Shown here: positions 17,060 through 26,788 of the stretch, in pieces
How the letters are laid out: every line of letters begins with the position of its first letter
Position numbering within the stretch: position 1 is the stretch's first letter
From: Variovorax jilinensis
GTDB lineage: Bacteria; Pseudomonadota; Gammaproteobacteria; Burkholderiales; Burkholderiaceae_C
Direction of reading: 5' to 3'
NCBI RefSeq assembly: GCF_030316885.1
Contig: NZ_JASZYQ010000002.1
Location: 690,001 to 754,000, forward strand
DNA length: 64,000 bases
The notes under the pieces: generated by a model
The model's database searches: none
The model's input: the letters and a program-made list of their open reading frames with translations, nothing else
What the model was told of the DNA's origin: nothing
Made by a program: the position numbers and the translations under genes

Positions 17060-17835
17060 GGCGCGAGCTCCAGGATCACCGGCGCGTGGTCGCTGGGCTT
17101 GTCCCACTTGCGCGGCACGCGGTCGATCACGCAGCCTGCGACCTGCGGCACCAGCGGCGCGCTGACCAGGATGTGGTCGATGCGCAGGCCGCGGTTCTTC
17201 TGGTAGCCGAGCATGCGGTAGTCCCACCACGAATAGCTCTTCTCGGGCTGCTCGAAGAGCCGGAAGCTGTCGGTCAGGCCCAGCCCCAGCAGGTCCCTGA
17301 AGTGATCGCGTTCGGCGGTCGTGTGATGGATGGTCTCGGCCAGGCCCACGGGATCGAAGCTGTCGCGGTCTTCGGGCACGATGTTGAAGTCCCCCAGCAG
17401 CACCAGCCGCGGATGGGACGCCAGTTCCTGGCGCAGGTAATCGCGCAGTGCCTCGAGCCAGCGCATCTTGTAGGCGAACTTCTCGCTGCCCGGCTCCTGG
17501 CCATTGACGAAGTAGCCGTTGACGATGCGCAGCTCGCCGCCCGGCGTGTCGATGGTCGCGCTGATGACGCGCGAGTGCTCGTCGCTGAAGCCGCCGATGT
17601 TGCGCACCACCTCGCGCACCGGCGCCAGGCTCAGGATCGCGACGCCGTTGTAGGTTTTCTGGCCGAAGGCCACGGCGTCGTAGCCGGCCGACTTCAGCAC
17701 CTCGAGCGGGAACTTGTCGTCGCTCATCTTCAGCTCCTGCAGGCACAGCATGTCCACCGGATTGGCGATCAGCCAGTCAAGCACGTGCTGCAGCCGGGCG
17801 GTGAGGGAGTTGACGTTCCAGGTGGCGATTTTCAT
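17056..17835 (-). CDS. xth: exodeoxyribonuclease III
   Basis: A 259-residue member of the exonuclease/endonuclease/phosphatase superfamily, which nicks abasic sites and trims 3' ends during base-excision repair. Visible motifs are 'MKIATWNVNSL' (metal-binding Asn), CLQELKM (catalytic Glu), LLGDFN and the C-terminal SDHAPV with catalytic Asp-His. Length matches XthA. The ATG at 17835 is chosen because it begins the conserved first strand. The open frame continues about 20 codons upstream without family similarity. Confidence 0.95.
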   Translation of the reverse strand: MKIATWNVNSLTARLQHVLDWLIANPVDMLCLQELKMSDDKFPLEVLKSAGYDAVAFGQKTYNGVAILSLAPVREVVRNIGGFSDEHSRVISATIDTPGGELRIVNGYFVNGQEPGSEKFAYKMRWLEALRDYLRQELASHPRLVLLGDFNIVPEDRDSFDPVGLAETIHHTTAERDHFRDLLGLGLTDSFRLFEQPEKSYSWWDYRMLGYQKNRGLRIDHILVSAPLVPQVAGCVIDRVPRKWDKPSDHAPVILELAP

Positions 17836-18079
17836 GTTTGCTTCTGAGTGTTGAATGGCGTTGCCGGATGTTCGAGGCGCCTTTGCGCGGCACAAGCGCG
17901 CAGTCTACTTTCGCGTCGGGGCGTCCGTTCGGCTAGTGCTTCCGAGGAATGCCTTTCAGGCCTTCGCGCAGTAGAGTGCGCGGACGACAGGGGATCTGAG
18001 TGATGGCAATGCCGACTCGCAGGACTTTCCGCCAGCTTGGCCGATGGGGGCAAGCGGTCCGTGGTCGCGCCACCCGATC

Positions 18080-19987
18080 ATGAACCCCGTCATCACGCTC
18101 GACCTGCGCACCGTGCCCGGCACGGCGCCGACGGCCGGCCGGCCCGAGGTGGTGCTGCCCGACCGCTCGACCTTTCCCCGAGACACCCACACGCTGCCCG
18201 AGGGGCTGCGCCTGCTCGACTACGAGATCGTCGGCACGATCGGCGAGGGCGGCTTCGGCATCGTCTACCTGGCGTGGGACCACGTGCTCGAGCGCCACGT
18301 CGCGATCAAGGAGTTCCTGCCGGCGACGCTCGCCACGCGCGCCACTGCCTCGCCGGCCGTGGTGGTCAGGTCGCAGCGCCATGCCGATGGCTTTCGCGCC
18401 GGGATGCGCAGCTTCCTCGCCGAGGCGCGAACGCTCGCGCGCTTCGATCATCCTGCCCTCGTGAAGGTGCTGAGATTCTGGGAAGGCTATGGCACGGCCT
18501 ACATGGCGATGCCCTACTACGACGGCCCGACGCTCGCGCAGTCGCTCGCCGCGCTCGGACGCGCGCCGTCGGAAAGCGAGATCCTCGGCTGGCTGCATCC
18601 GCTGCTCGACGCGCTCGCCACGATGCATGCGATGGACTGCTTCCATCGCGACGTGGCGCCCGACAACATCCTGCTGACCGGCCACGGCCCGGTGCTGCTC
18701 GACCTTGGCGCGGCACGGCACGTGATCGAGGGCATGGGACCGGCGCCGACCGTGCTCTACAAGCCGGGCTATGCGCCGATCGAGCAGTACGGCAACGTCG
18801 CCTCGATGCAGCAGGGCGCATGGACCGACCTGTATGCGCTGGCGGGCGTGGTCTACCGGGCGGTCACGGGACGCTCGCCGATACCGTCGGTCGAGCGGCT
18901 CATGGACGATCGACTGCAGCCGCTGTCCGAGGCCGCGGCCGGGCGTTACAGCGCGCAATTCCTCCAGGCGGTCGATGCCGCGATGGCGTTGCAACCGACG
19001 CAGCGGCCGCAGAGCGTGAGGGCGTTCCGCGCGCTGCTCGGCGAGCGTGGCGGCGGTGCCGCTTCCCGGTCGGCGGCGGCCGACGCGCAAGCCGAATCCG
19101 AAACGGCTGCCGCTGCTGCTGCCGCTGCTGCGGATGCCGGTGCCGCGGCTGTGGCGTCTGCACCCGTGCCGCTCTCGCTGGCCAACTGGCCGCCGCTCGA
19201 CACGGCGCCCGATGCGATTCGGCGCCGCGCCGAGCCCTTCGCATGGCCCCGGCTGTGGGCTGCCGCGGTGGTCGCGGTGCTGGCCGTGCTCGTGGTGCTG
19301 ACCTGGCGCCAGTTCGATACGCGGTCGCCGGCGGTGCCCAGGCTCGCGGCGCCGGCGCAAGCGCCTTCGCCTGCGCCGGTACCGGCGCCGGCAGCGGCGC
19401 GGGCGCCCGCACCGGCACGGGCGACCGCACCGACACCGGAATCGGCACCGACACCCGCCCCGGCATCGGCATCGGCATCGACACCTGCCCCGGCACCGGC
19501 GACAGCGCCATTGCAGGCCGTGGCGCCCGCGGCCGCTCCGCGCATCGAGTCGCCATCGCCCGTCGTGCCCGATCCGCCGGCATCGACGGTCTCCATGCCG
19601 GTTGCCGAATCGGCTCCGCCCGCCGATCCCGAGCCCCCGCCCGGGCTTGGAAGCCCGACCGGGGAAGCGCCCGCCGCCGAACCGTCGATCGCCATCGCGC
19701 CTGCCGCTGCGCCGCTTGCGCGGTCCGAGCGCCGCACCGCCGCGCAGCCTGCGGCCGTGGCGAGCGTCGAGAATCCGCGCCCGCGTCGGCGCGAGCCTCG
19801 CGCAGCCGTCCCGGCGGCGGAACCGCCGCCCCGCGCCGCTGCCGCCGTCCCGGTGGAAGCGCCGGTGGCAGCCGCGCCGGTCGAAGCGACAATGCACAAC
19901 GCCAGATGTACCGAAATCCTTCAGAAGGCCTCGCTCGGACCCGTGAGTCCCGCCGAGGCCGCCTTGCTGCGAAAGGGATGCCAATGA
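18080..19987 (+). CDS. transmembrane serine/threonine protein kinase, atypical catalytic loop
   Basis: A 635-residue bitopic kinase. The cytoplasmic kinase domain (about 45-325) has the glycine loop GEGGFG (55-60), VAIKE with Lys77, HRD at 189-191 and DLG at 208-210. It also has 'GYAPIEQYG' in the activation segment. The catalytic loop reads HRDVAPDN, with Ala where most kinases have Lys. One membrane helix lies at about 390-412, followed by a roughly 200-residue low-complexity Ala/Pro region. A Cys-containing tail ends in RCTEILQK...RKGCQ. No PASTA domain is seen. The lipoprotein gene overlaps its stop by four bases. The divergent 240-base gap to xth shows no clear promoter. Confidence 0.85.
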   Translation: MNPVITLDLRTVPGTAPTAGRPEVVLPDRSTFPRDTHTLPEGLRLLDYEIVGTIGEGGFGIVYLAWDHVLERHVAIKEFLPATLATRATASPAVVVRSQRHADGFRAGMRSFLAEARTLARFDHPALVKVLRFWEGYGTAYMAMPYYDGPTLAQSLAALGRAPSESEILGWLHPLLDALATMHAMDCFHRDVAPDNILLTGHGPVLLDLGAARHVIEGMGPAPTVLYKPGYAPIEQYGNVASMQQGAWTDLYALAGVVYRAVTGRSPIPSVERLMDDRLQPLSEAAAGRYSAQFLQAVDAAMALQPTQRPQSVRAFRALLGERGGGAASRSAAADAQAESETAAAAAAAAADAGAAAVASAPVPLSLANWPPLDTAPDAIRRRAEPFAWPRLWAAAVVAVLAVLVVLTWRQFDTRSPAVPRLAAPAQAPSPAPVPAPAAARAPAPARATAPTPESAPTPAPASASASTPAPAPATAPLQAVAPAAAPRIESPSPVVPDPPASTVSMPVAESAPPADPEPPPGLGSPTGEAPAAEPSIAIAPAAAPLARSERRTAAQPAAVASVENPRPRRREPRAAVPAAEPPPRAAAAVPVEAPVAAAPVEATMHNARCTEILQKASLGPVSPAEAALLRKGCQ

Positions 19988-21195
19988 CGATGACCCCAAG
20001 CCTGGTCCGCTGCCTCAGAACACTTGCGGGTGCGGCTGGCGTGCTGCTCGCGCTCGGCCTGGCGGGTTGCGCCACGCCGGCCCCGCCCTCGGCATCCACC
20101 ACCGAGATGCCCTTCGACGAGGCGGTGGCCCAGGCCACCGACGCCCTGGTCATGCAGACCCAGAAGCAGTCGCTGTTCCCGGCCCGCTTCGGCGCCCGGC
20201 GCACCGTGGTGCTCGACCCGATGATCGACGCCGGCAGCGCCCAGCAGACGGCGGCCACGCAGCAGCTGCAGCAGCGCGTGACACAGCGCATGAACACCCA
20301 GTTCGACAGCATCGAGATCCTGCCGTTCCAGAAGGACAGCCTCGACAAGGCGCGCTACCTGCTCACGGGCACGATGACACGGATGTCCGTCAACGAGCCG
20401 AACGGCCCGATGAAGATCAACCTTGCGCTGACCGAACTCAGCAGCGCCACCGTGGTCGCGCAGTCGTCGGCCGTGGCGCTCGACCAGGGCCTGGATCACA
20501 CGCCGTTGCGCTACTTCCGCGACACGCCGGTTCCGACCAAGGACCTCGTGATCGAAAGCTACATCCGCACCACCGCCACGCCGCCGGGCCAGAAGGCCGA
20601 CCCGTACTACATGGAGCGCATCGCGTCGGCGCCTGTCATCAACGAGGCCACCGCGCTCTACAACGCCGAGCGCTACCAGGATGCGCTGGAGCAATACACG
20701 CTGGCAGGCGGCACGCCCAGCGGCGAGCAGCTGCGCGTGCTCAACGGCCTCTACCTGACCTCGGCCAAGCTCGGCCGCACGGCCGAGGCCGAGCAGGCCT
20801 TCCGCAAGATCGTCGCCTACGGCATCGCGAACCAGCAGCTCGGCGTCAAGTTCCTGTTCAATCCCGGCACCACGGTGTTCTGGTCCGAGCCGCGCATCAG
20901 CGGCCCCTACGCGATGTGGCTGCGCGAGATCGCCAAGGCCAGCGCCCATGCCAAGGTCTGCATGAACATCGTGGGCCACACCAGCCACACCGGACCGATG
21001 GCCTACAACGATTCGCTTTCGCTGCAGCGCGCGCGCTACGTCCGGCAGCGGCTCACGGTGGAGGAGGCCGTGCTCGGCGATCGCACCACCACCAGCGGCC
21101 GGGGCTTCCGCGAGAACATCATCGGCAGCGGCACCGACGACGCGGTCGACGCGCTCGACCGCCGCGTCGAATTCAAGATCGTCAATTGCAGCTGA
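19984..21195 (+). CDS. OmpA-domain lipoprotein coupled to the kinase
   Basis: A 403-residue lipoprotein. The lipobox LAGC lies about 27 residues in. A first domain (about 45-200) resembles the CsgG/FlgO-type fold ('ILPFQKDSL...YLLTGTMTRM'). A TPR-like stretch follows (about 215-275, 'EATALYNAERYQDALEQY'), then a C-terminal OmpA-like domain (about 280-400, NIVGHTSHTG, LDRRVEFKI). The start at ATG 19984 gives AAAGGG at correct spacing and an ATGA overlap with the kinase; ATGs six bases either side are possible. It may present peptidoglycan or envelope status to the kinase; this is inference from the pairing. Confidence 0.82.
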   Translation: MTMTPSLVRCLRTLAGAAGVLLALGLAGCATPAPPSASTTEMPFDEAVAQATDALVMQTQKQSLFPARFGARRTVVLDPMIDAGSAQQTAATQQLQQRVTQRMNTQFDSIEILPFQKDSLDKARYLLTGTMTRMSVNEPNGPMKINLALTELSSATVVAQSSAVALDQGLDHTPLRYFRDTPVPTKDLVIESYIRTTATPPGQKADPYYMERIASAPVINEATALYNAERYQDALEQYTLAGGTPSGEQLRVLNGLYLTSAKLGRTAEAEQAFRKIVAYGIANQQLGVKFLFNPGTTVFWSEPRISGPYAMWLREIAKASAHAKVCMNIVGHTSHTGPMAYNDSLSLQRARYVRQRLTVEEAVLGDRTTTSGRGFRENIIGSGTDDAVDALDRRVEFKIVNCS

Positions 21196-21225
21196 CCGGG
21201 GCGCCAGGCGGCACCGGCCGCTCGC

Positions 21226-21717
21226 TCAGTTGCGCTCGAGCGTGACGAAGCTGAACGGCAGGCCGTTCTGCGCCACGTGCGGGTCGCGCGCGGTCTCGCG
21301 CCATGCGGGGCCGAACACCGGCGCCTGGGCGTCGCCCTCGAAATCGCGCGCGATCTCGGTCACGATCGCGCGCTGTGCGATCGGCTCGGCCTCTGCGTAG
21401 ATCTGGCCGCCGCCCATCACCCAGCACTCGGCGGCGCCGGCGTCGCGGCACAGGGCGATGGCGGCCTGGAGACTCGCGGCGCGCTCGGCGCCCTCCGCCT
21501 GCCAGCCGGCATTGCGCGTGATCACGATGTTGCGGCGCCCTGGCAGCGGCCGGAAGCGCGGCGGGATCGAATCCCAGGTCTTGCGCCCCATGACCACCGG
21601 CGCGCCCATCGTGCGGGCCTTGAAGTGGGCCATGTCCTCGGGCAGCTGCCAGGGCATGCGGCCCTCGAGGCCGATCACGCCGTTCGAGGCCCGCGCGAGG
21701 ATCAGGTTGATGCGCAT
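21226..21717 (-). CDS. folA: dihydrofolate reductase
   Basis: A 163-residue NADPH-dependent enzyme that regenerates tetrahydrofolate. The N-terminus 'INLILARASNGVIG' and the substrate-site segment MPWQLPEDMAHFK (with the catalytic acidic residue) are typical. The NADPH-binding MGRKTWDSIP and the C-terminal WVMGGGQIYAEA follow. The gene sits four bases downstream of thyA, whose reaction produces the dihydrofolate that FolA reduces. Confidence 0.95.
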   Translation of the reverse strand: MRINLILARASNGVIGLEGRMPWQLPEDMAHFKARTMGAPVVMGRKTWDSIPPRFRPLPGRRNIVITRNAGWQAEGAERAASLQAAIALCRDAGAAECWVMGGGQIYAEAEPIAQRAIVTEIARDFEGDAQAPVFGPAWRETARDPHVAQNGLPFSFVTLERN

Positions 21718-21721
21718 TGCG

Positions 21722-22552
21722 TCAGACCGCCACGGGCGCCTTGATCGGCGGATGCGGGTCGTAGCCCTCGACCTCGAAGTCCTCGTACTGGTAGTCGAAG
21801 ATCGATGCCGGCCGGCGCTTGATGACCAGCGTCGGGTAGGGCCTCGGCGCGCGGCTCAGCTGCAGCGCGACCTGCTCGGCGTGGTTGCTGTAGATATGGC
21901 AGTCGCCGCCGGTCCAGATGAAGTCGCCGACATCGAGGTCGCACTGCTGCGCCACCATGTGCGTGAGCAGCGCATAGCTCGCGATGTTGAACGGCACGCC
22001 GAGGAAGATGTCGGCGCTGCGCTGGTAGAGCTGGCAGCTGAGCTTGCCGCGCCCGCCTGGCGCCTGCGGCGGTGCGACATAGAACTGGAAGAAGGCATGG
22101 CAGGGCATCAGTGCCATCTTCGACAGCTCGGCCACGTTCCAGGCGCTCACGATGATGCGGCGCGAATCGGGGTTGCTGCGCAGCGTGTCGATCACCTGCC
22201 CGATCTGGTCGATGTGGCCGCCATCGGGGGTCGGCCAGCTGCGCCACTGCACGCCGTACACCGGCCCGAGGTCGCCGTCTTCGCGCGCCCACTCGTCCCA
22301 GATCGTGACGCCGCGCTCCTTGAGCCAGTTGTTGTCGCTGGAGCCGGTCAGGAACCAAAGCAGTTCCTGGATGATGGAGCGCAGGTGCACCTTCTTGGTC
22401 GTCACCAGCGGGAATCCTTCGTTCAGGTCGAAGCGCATCTGGTAGCCGAACACGCTCTTGGTGCCGGTGCCGGTGCGGTCGCCCTTCTGCACGCCGGTGC
22501 GGTCGACGTGGCGCATGAAGTCTTCGTATTGGGAGCGGATGGGGCGGTTCAT
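21722..22552 (-). CDS. thyA: thymidylate synthase
   Basis: A 276-residue folate-dependent enzyme converting dUMP to dTMP. The catalytic cysteine is in [13 protein letters not shown], and the nucleotide-binding [17 protein letters not shown] follows. It is slightly longer than E. coli ThyA because of a short insert ([11 protein letters not shown]). Its start overlaps the stop of the upstream FAD-oxidase by four bases and folA follows at once, giving a folate/dTMP operon. Confidence 0.97.
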   Translation of the reverse strand: MNRPIRSQYEDFMRHVDRTGVQKGDRTGTGTKSVFGYQMRFDLNEGFPLVTTKKVHLRSIIQELLWFLTGSSDNNWLKERGVTIWDEWAREDGDLGPVYGVQWRSWPTPDGGHIDQIGQVIDTLRSNPDSRRIIVSAWNVAELSKMALMPCHAFFQFYVAPPQAPGGRGKLSCQLYQRSADIFLGVPFNIASYALLTHMVAQQCDLDVGDFIWTGGDCHIYSNHAEQVALQLSRAPRPYPTLVIKRRPASIFDYQYEDFEVEGYDPHPPIKAPVAV

Positions 22553-23982
22553 GGTTGAGTCTTCTCCAGTCGGATCACCCGACCCGGATTCAGGATGTTC
22601 TGCGGATCGAGCCCGCGCTTGATGGCGCGCATCATCCCGAGCGCGACCGGCGACTTGTGCTTCTCGAGCTTGTCGACCTTGAGCGAGCCGACGCCGTGTT
22701 CGGCCGAGAACGAGCCGTCGAATGCTTCCACCGTGTCGTAGACCAGCGTGTTGATGCGGTCCTCGTGCTCTCGCAGGAAGGCCTGGCTGTCGCCACCCTC
22801 CGGGGCCTGCACGTTGTAGTGCAGGTTGCCGTCGCCGAGATGGCCGAAGTTCACGAGGCGCACGCCCGGCACCTCGCGCTCGAGCAGGGCATCGGCGGCG
22901 GCCACGAAGGCCGGAATGCGCGACACCGCGATCGAGATGTCGTGCTTGATGTTGAGCCCTTCCTCAGCCTGCGCGAGCGGGATGCTCTCGCGGATGTGCC
23001 AGAGCTGGTGCGCCTGCGTGAGGTTCTCGGCCACCACGGCGTCGCTCACGCAGCCGGCCTCGAAGGCGGTCTCGAGCAGTGCCTCGAAGCGCGCGCGGGC
23101 GTGGTCCTCGGATTCGTTGTCGGAATTCTCGAGCAGCACGCACCAGGGCACGGCCGCATCGTCGATGAAGGGCACGCGCAACTGCGGGAAGTGCCTGGCC
23201 ACCAGGCCGAGCGCGAACCTGCCCATGACCTCGAAGCCGGTCAGGCCGGCACCGAGCCGCTGGTGCGCGAGTCCCAGCAGCGTGACCGCATGCTCGAGCG
23301 AGGGCACCGCAGCCCATGCGGTGAGCTGCGCGGCCGGCAGCGGGTAGAGCTTCATGGTGGCCGCCGTGATGACGCCCAGCGTGCCTTCGCTGCCGATCAG
23401 CAGGTCGCGCAGGTCGTAGCCGGTGTTGTCCTTGCGCAGGCCGCTGGTGCCTTCCCAGACCTCGCCCTGCGGCGTCACGACCTCGAGCCCGAGGCAGAGG
23501 TCGCGCGTGTTGCCGTAGCGCACCACCTGCGTGCCGCCGGCGTTGGTCGCGAGGTTGCCGCCGATGGTGCAGCTGCCCTCGGCCGCCAGGCTCAGCGGGA
23601 ACAGGAAGCCGGCCTCGCGCGCGGCTTCCTGCAGCGTCTGCAGCACGCAGCCGGCCTCGACCGTCATCGTGAGGTTGGCGGCGTCGATGCTGCGGATCGC
23701 GTTCATGCGCTGCAGGCTCAGCAGCACCTGGGTGCCGCTCTCGTCGGGGATCGAGCCGACCGCGAGGCCGGTGTTGCCGCCCTGCGGCACGATGGAGGTG
23801 CCGGCTGCCGCGCAGGCCTGGACCACCTCCGCGACCTGCCGCGTGTCGCCCGGCCGCACCACGGCCAGCGCCTTGCCGCGCGAACGGCGGCGCCAGTCCT
23901 GCTCCCAGGCGCCCAGGTCGCCCTCGGTGAGGACGTTCGCCTCGCCCACGATGGCGCGCAGCCGATCCAACAGAACGCTCAT
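22549..23982 (-). CDS. FAD-binding oxidoreductase (D-lactate/D-2-hydroxyacid dehydrogenase-like)
   Basis: A 477-residue flavoprotein of the FAD-binding type 4 family. The FAD-binding segment is '[18 protein letters not shown]' near residues 60-77. The C-terminal domain has [22 protein letters not shown] and '[12 protein letters not shown]', the pattern of D-lactate, glycolate (GlcD) and D-2-hydroxyglutarate dehydrogenases. Substrate cannot be fixed from sequence alone. ATG at 23982 overlaps the DUF2069 gene stop, and its own stop overlaps thyA, so the three are coupled. Confidence 0.9.
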   Translation of the reverse strand: MSVLLDRLRAIVGEANVLTEGDLGAWEQDWRRRSRGKALAVVRPGDTRQVAEVVQACAAAGTSIVPQGGNTGLAVGSIPDESGTQVLLSLQRMNAIRSIDAANLTMTVEAGCVLQTLQEAAREAGFLFPLSLAAEGSCTIGGNLATNAGGTQVVRYGNTRDLCLGLEVVTPQGEVWEGTSGLRKDNTGYDLRDLLIGSEGTLGVITAATMKLYPLPAAQLTAWAAVPSLEHAVTLLGLAHQRLGAGLTGFEVMGRFALGLVARHFPQLRVPFIDDAAVPWCVLLENSDNESEDHARARFEALLETAFEAGCVSDAVVAENLTQAHQLWHIRESIPLAQAEEGLNIKHDISIAVSRIPAFVAAADALLEREVPGVRLVNFGHLGDGNLHYNVQAPEGGDSQAFLREHEDRINTLVYDTVEAFDGSFSAEHGVGSLKVDKLEKHKSPVALGMMRAIKRGLDPQNILNPGRVIRLEKTQP

Positions 23983-24383
23983 GGCGTCGCTCCTTCGAGT
24001 GTGCGTGCGGTCGCCGCATTGCGCAGCCGCAGCCGCACGTGCAGGGCACAGGCCGTGAAGAGCGCCAGGCAGAGCAGCACCTGGATCAGCGCCAGCAGCC
24101 GGCCCGTTCCAGAGGTGTCGCTCCAGGCGCGCACCACGCCTTCGGTGAAATAGAGCCAGACCAGCAGGCTGACCCAGCGGTAGGTGTACATGCGGTTCTT
24201 CAGCAGGCCCGCCAGCGGCAGCACCAGCGGCAGCACCTTGAGCGCCAGCCAGGAACCGCCCGGACGCAGCGGTGCCAGCCACAGCTCCCAGGCCAGGCCG
24301 AGCACGATCAGCCCCACCAGGCTGCCGACGGCAAGCCAGCGGGTGGCGGAAACGGAGGCGGAGACGGGAAGGGGCGCGGTCAC
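23979..24383 (-). CDS. DUF2069 membrane protein
   Basis: A 134-residue protein with about four hydrophobic helices (near 16-36, 45-62, 70-88 and 95-118), including 'LLKNRMYTYRWVSLLVWLYF', typical of the DUF2069 family of unknown function. The start is taken at GTG 24383 (VTAPLPVS); the frame is open much further upstream with no family similarity. It is the first gene of the DUF2069-oxidase-thyA-folA operon, divergent from the YihY gene with about 70 bases between. Confidence 0.75.
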   Translation of the reverse strand: MTAPLPVSASVSATRWLAVGSLVGLIVLGLAWELWLAPLRPGGSWLALKVLPLVLPLAGLLKNRMYTYRWVSLLVWLYFTEGVVRAWSDTSGTGRLLALIQVLLCLALFTACALHVRLRLRNAATARTLEGATP

Positions 24384-24455
24384 GGCAGGGCAGGCGGGCT
24401 GGGGCGGGCGGGCTGCGCCGGAGCGGCGAAAAGACCCGGTGGCATGATACCGGCC

Positions 24456-25661
24456 ATGAATCGCCGGCAACTCTGGAGGGATCTTTCGCACTTTCCCTGG
24501 GGCAATACCGCCGCGGTGCTCCGGGAACGCTTCCGCGAGGATCGCCTGGGCCTCACGGCCAGCAGCCTGACCTTCACCACCACCATCGCGCTGGTGCCCT
24601 TCTTCACCGTGGCGGCCGCGCTGTTCACCGTGTTCCCGATGTTCAGCAAGATGCAGGGCCGGGTGCAGCGCTGGCTGATCGACAGCCTGATCCCCGACAA
24701 CATCGCGCGCCAGGTGCTCGGCTACCTGAACCAGTTCGCGAGCAAGGCCAGCGGGCTCGGCGTGGCCGGCCTGATCGTGCTGCTGGTGACGGCCGTGGCG
24801 CTGATCCTCACGATGGACAAGACGCTCAACAACATCTGGCGCGTGCGCAAGCCGCGGCCGCTGGCGCAGCGGGTGCTCATCTACTGGGCCGCGATCACGC
24901 TCGGCCCGCTGGTGCTGGCGCTGAGCCTGAGCACCACGGCGTCCTTCTTCTCGGCCTCGCGCGACCTGGTCGGCAGCGCCATCGTCAAGTTCCTCTTCGA
25001 CAGCTTCGAGTTCCTGCTGCTGGCAGGCGGTGTCGCATCGCTCTACCGCTTCGTGCCCAACACGCACGTGAAGTGGTCGCATGCGCTGGCCGGTGGCGTC
25101 TTCGTCGCGGCGGCGATCGAGGTCGCCAAGCGCGTGCTGGCGTACTACCTGAGCTTCGTGCCCACCTATTCGGTGCTCTACGGTGCCTTCGCGACCGTGC
25201 CGATCCTGCTGGTCTGGATCTACGTGGCCTGGTTGATCGTGCTGTTCGGCGCGGTCATCGCGGCCTACCTGCCGAGCCTGCTGACCGGCGTGGCGCGCCG
25301 CGGCGGCGCGGCCGGCTGGCCGCTGCAGCTGGCGGCCGAGGCACTGCAGCAGCTGCACGCCGCGCGCTCGACGCCGGCCGGCGGCCTCGGCGCGGCGGAA
25401 CTGGTGGCGCGGCTGCGGGTCGACGCGCTGCAGCTGGCGCCGGTGCTCGAGACGCTGGTGGCGCTCGACTGGATCGCGCCGCTGGCCGAGGAGCGCGCCA
25501 ACGACGATCCGCGCTACGTGCTGCTGGCCGAGCCGGCCGCCACCGCGCTGGCGCCGCTGCTGCGCGAGCTGCTCATGCCTCAGACGCCGCCGCTGCAGGC
25601 CCTGTGGCGCGACGGGCCGCTCGAGGCGCTCACGCTGCAGGATCTGCTGGCGACTCGATAA
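24456..25661 (+). CDS. YihY/BrkB-family inner-membrane protein
   Basis: A 401-residue protein with about six transmembrane helices in the first 270 residues and family motifs 'SLTFTTTIALVPFFTV' and SVLYGAFATVPILLVWIYVAW (the latter near 225-245). The last ~120 residues are a soluble, winged-helix-like extension seen in longer YihY homologues. Historical annotation as ribonuclease BN is not supported by the family. An alternative ATG lies 12 bases upstream. Confidence 0.85.
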   Translation: MNRRQLWRDLSHFPWGNTAAVLRERFREDRLGLTASSLTFTTTIALVPFFTVAAALFTVFPMFSKMQGRVQRWLIDSLIPDNIARQVLGYLNQFASKASGLGVAGLIVLLVTAVALILTMDKTLNNIWRVRKPRPLAQRVLIYWAAITLGPLVLALSLSTTASFFSASRDLVGSAIVKFLFDSFEFLLLAGGVASLYRFVPNTHVKWSHALAGGVFVAAAIEVAKRVLAYYLSFVPTYSVLYGAFATVPILLVWIYVAWLIVLFGAVIAAYLPSLLTGVARRGGAAGWPLQLAAEALQQLHAARSTPAGGLGAAELVARLRVDALQLAPVLETLVALDWIAPLAEERANDDPRYVLLAEPAATALAPLLRELLMPQTPPLQALWRDGPLEALTLQDLLATR

Positions 25662-25683
25662 TGGCGCCGATCCTCCGTTCGAC

Positions 25684-26082
25684 ATGCCCCGACCCGCCGT
25701 GACCGATTTTTCCACCAGCAGCAGTGCCAGCGTCGCCGACGACCGCCTCTGGGTCGCCTGCCTGTGCGCCGAATGGTGCGGCGCCTGCCGCGAGTACCGC
25801 CCGCTGTTCGAGCAGGTGGCGCGCGCGCATCCGCAGCTGCGCTTCGCCTGGGTCGACATCGAGGACCACGCCGAGATCGCGGACGACTTCGACGTCGAGA
25901 CCTTCCCCACACTGCTGATCGCGGGCGCGGACGGCACCCGCTTCCTGGGCCCCCTGCTGCCGCATGCCGAGACCCTGTCGCGACTGCTCGATGCGCTGCA
26001 GCCCGCACAGCCCTCGGCGCCCGAGGTGGCGACCCTGCTCGCGTCGCTGGCGCGCGAGCCGCAGACCTTCACGGTCGGCTGA
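25684..26082 (+). CDS. thioredoxin family protein
   Basis: A 132-residue cytosolic thioredoxin-fold protein. The active site is AEWCGACREY (WCGAC instead of WCGPC), and the cis-proline is in VETFPTLLI. No signal peptide is visible. Gly-Ala in the CXXC motif shifts redox potential relative to classical thioredoxin, so it may act as a specialised reductase or a stress-linked thioredoxin. It lies 22 bases after the YihY gene and 28 before an NAD-binding protein gene on the same strand. Confidence 0.85.
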   Translation: MPRPAVTDFSTSSSASVADDRLWVACLCAEWCGACREYRPLFEQVARAHPQLRFAWVDIEDHAEIADDFDVETFPTLLIAGADGTRFLGPLLPHAETLSRLLDALQPAQPSAPEVATLLASLAREPQTFTVG

Positions 26083-26110
26083 TCCACTCCCACCACCGAA
26101 AGCCCGACCG

Positions 26111-26776
26111 ATGAGAATCCTGATCTTCGGCGCCACGGGCATGGTGGGGCAGGGCGTGCTGCGCGAATGCCTGCTCGACGGCGACGTCACCCGCGTGCTG
26201 TGCGTGGGCCGGCAGCCCTGCGGCCAGACCCACCCGAAGCTGCGCGACCTGGTGCTGCCGGACCTGGCCGACCTGTCGGCCGTGCGCGACCAGCTCGCGG
26301 ATTTCGATGCCTGCTTCTTCTGCCTGGGCGTGTCCTCGGTCGGCATGAAGGAAGAGGACTATCGGCGCGTCACCTACGACCTCACGCTCGCGATCGCGGG
26401 CACGCTGGCGCCGCTGAGTCCGCAGATGACCTTCGTCTACGTGACCGGTGCCGGCACCGACAGCAGCGAGCGCGGCGCCAGCATGTGGGCGCGGGTCAAG
26501 GGTGCGACCGAGAACGCGCTGATGCGCCTGCCTTTCCGCGCCGCCTACATGTTCCGGCCCGGCATGATCCAGCCGATGCACGCGGTGCGCTCGAAGACCG
26601 GGCTCTACCGATTGGCCTACGTCGTGGCGGCGCCGATCTTCGGCCTCATGCACCGGATCGCGCCGGACCGCATCACGACCAGCGAGCGGGTCGGCCGCGC
26701 CATGCTGGCCGTGGCCAAGCACGGCGCTCCGTCGCCATTGGTGGAGATGGCCGACATCAACGCGCTGGGCCGATAG
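26111..26776 (+). CDS. NAD(P)-binding Rossmann protein, atypical SDR
   Basis: A 221-residue protein starting with the dinucleotide-binding motif FGATGMVGQGVLREC, typical of atypical short-chain dehydrogenase/NmrA-like proteins. A central segment 'MTFVYVTGAGTDSSERG' and 'FRPGMIQPMHAVRSK' are characteristic of a group often labelled epimerase. No classical YxxxK pair is obvious, so enzymatic activity is uncertain. ATG at 26111 places the motif at residue 6; the longer frame is inside the thioredoxin gene. Confidence 0.8.
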   Translation: MRILIFGATGMVGQGVLRECLLDGDVTRVLCVGRQPCGQTHPKLRDLVLPDLADLSAVRDQLADFDACFFCLGVSSVGMKEEDYRRVTYDLTLAIAGTLAPLSPQMTFVYVTGAGTDSSERGASMWARVKGATENALMRLPFRAAYMFRPGMIQPMHAVRSKTGLYRLAYVVAAPIFGLMHRIAPDRITTSERVGRAMLAVAKHGAPSPLVEMADINALGR

Positions 26777-26788
26777 GGCCCGTACGCC

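Noticed and set aside
18037..19983. About 650 open codons in frame with and upstream of the OmpA-domain lipoprotein
   Set aside because: Composition is Arg/Ala-rich shadow of the kinase gene in another frame; the lipoprotein start with lipobox and ribosome site at 19984 is clear.
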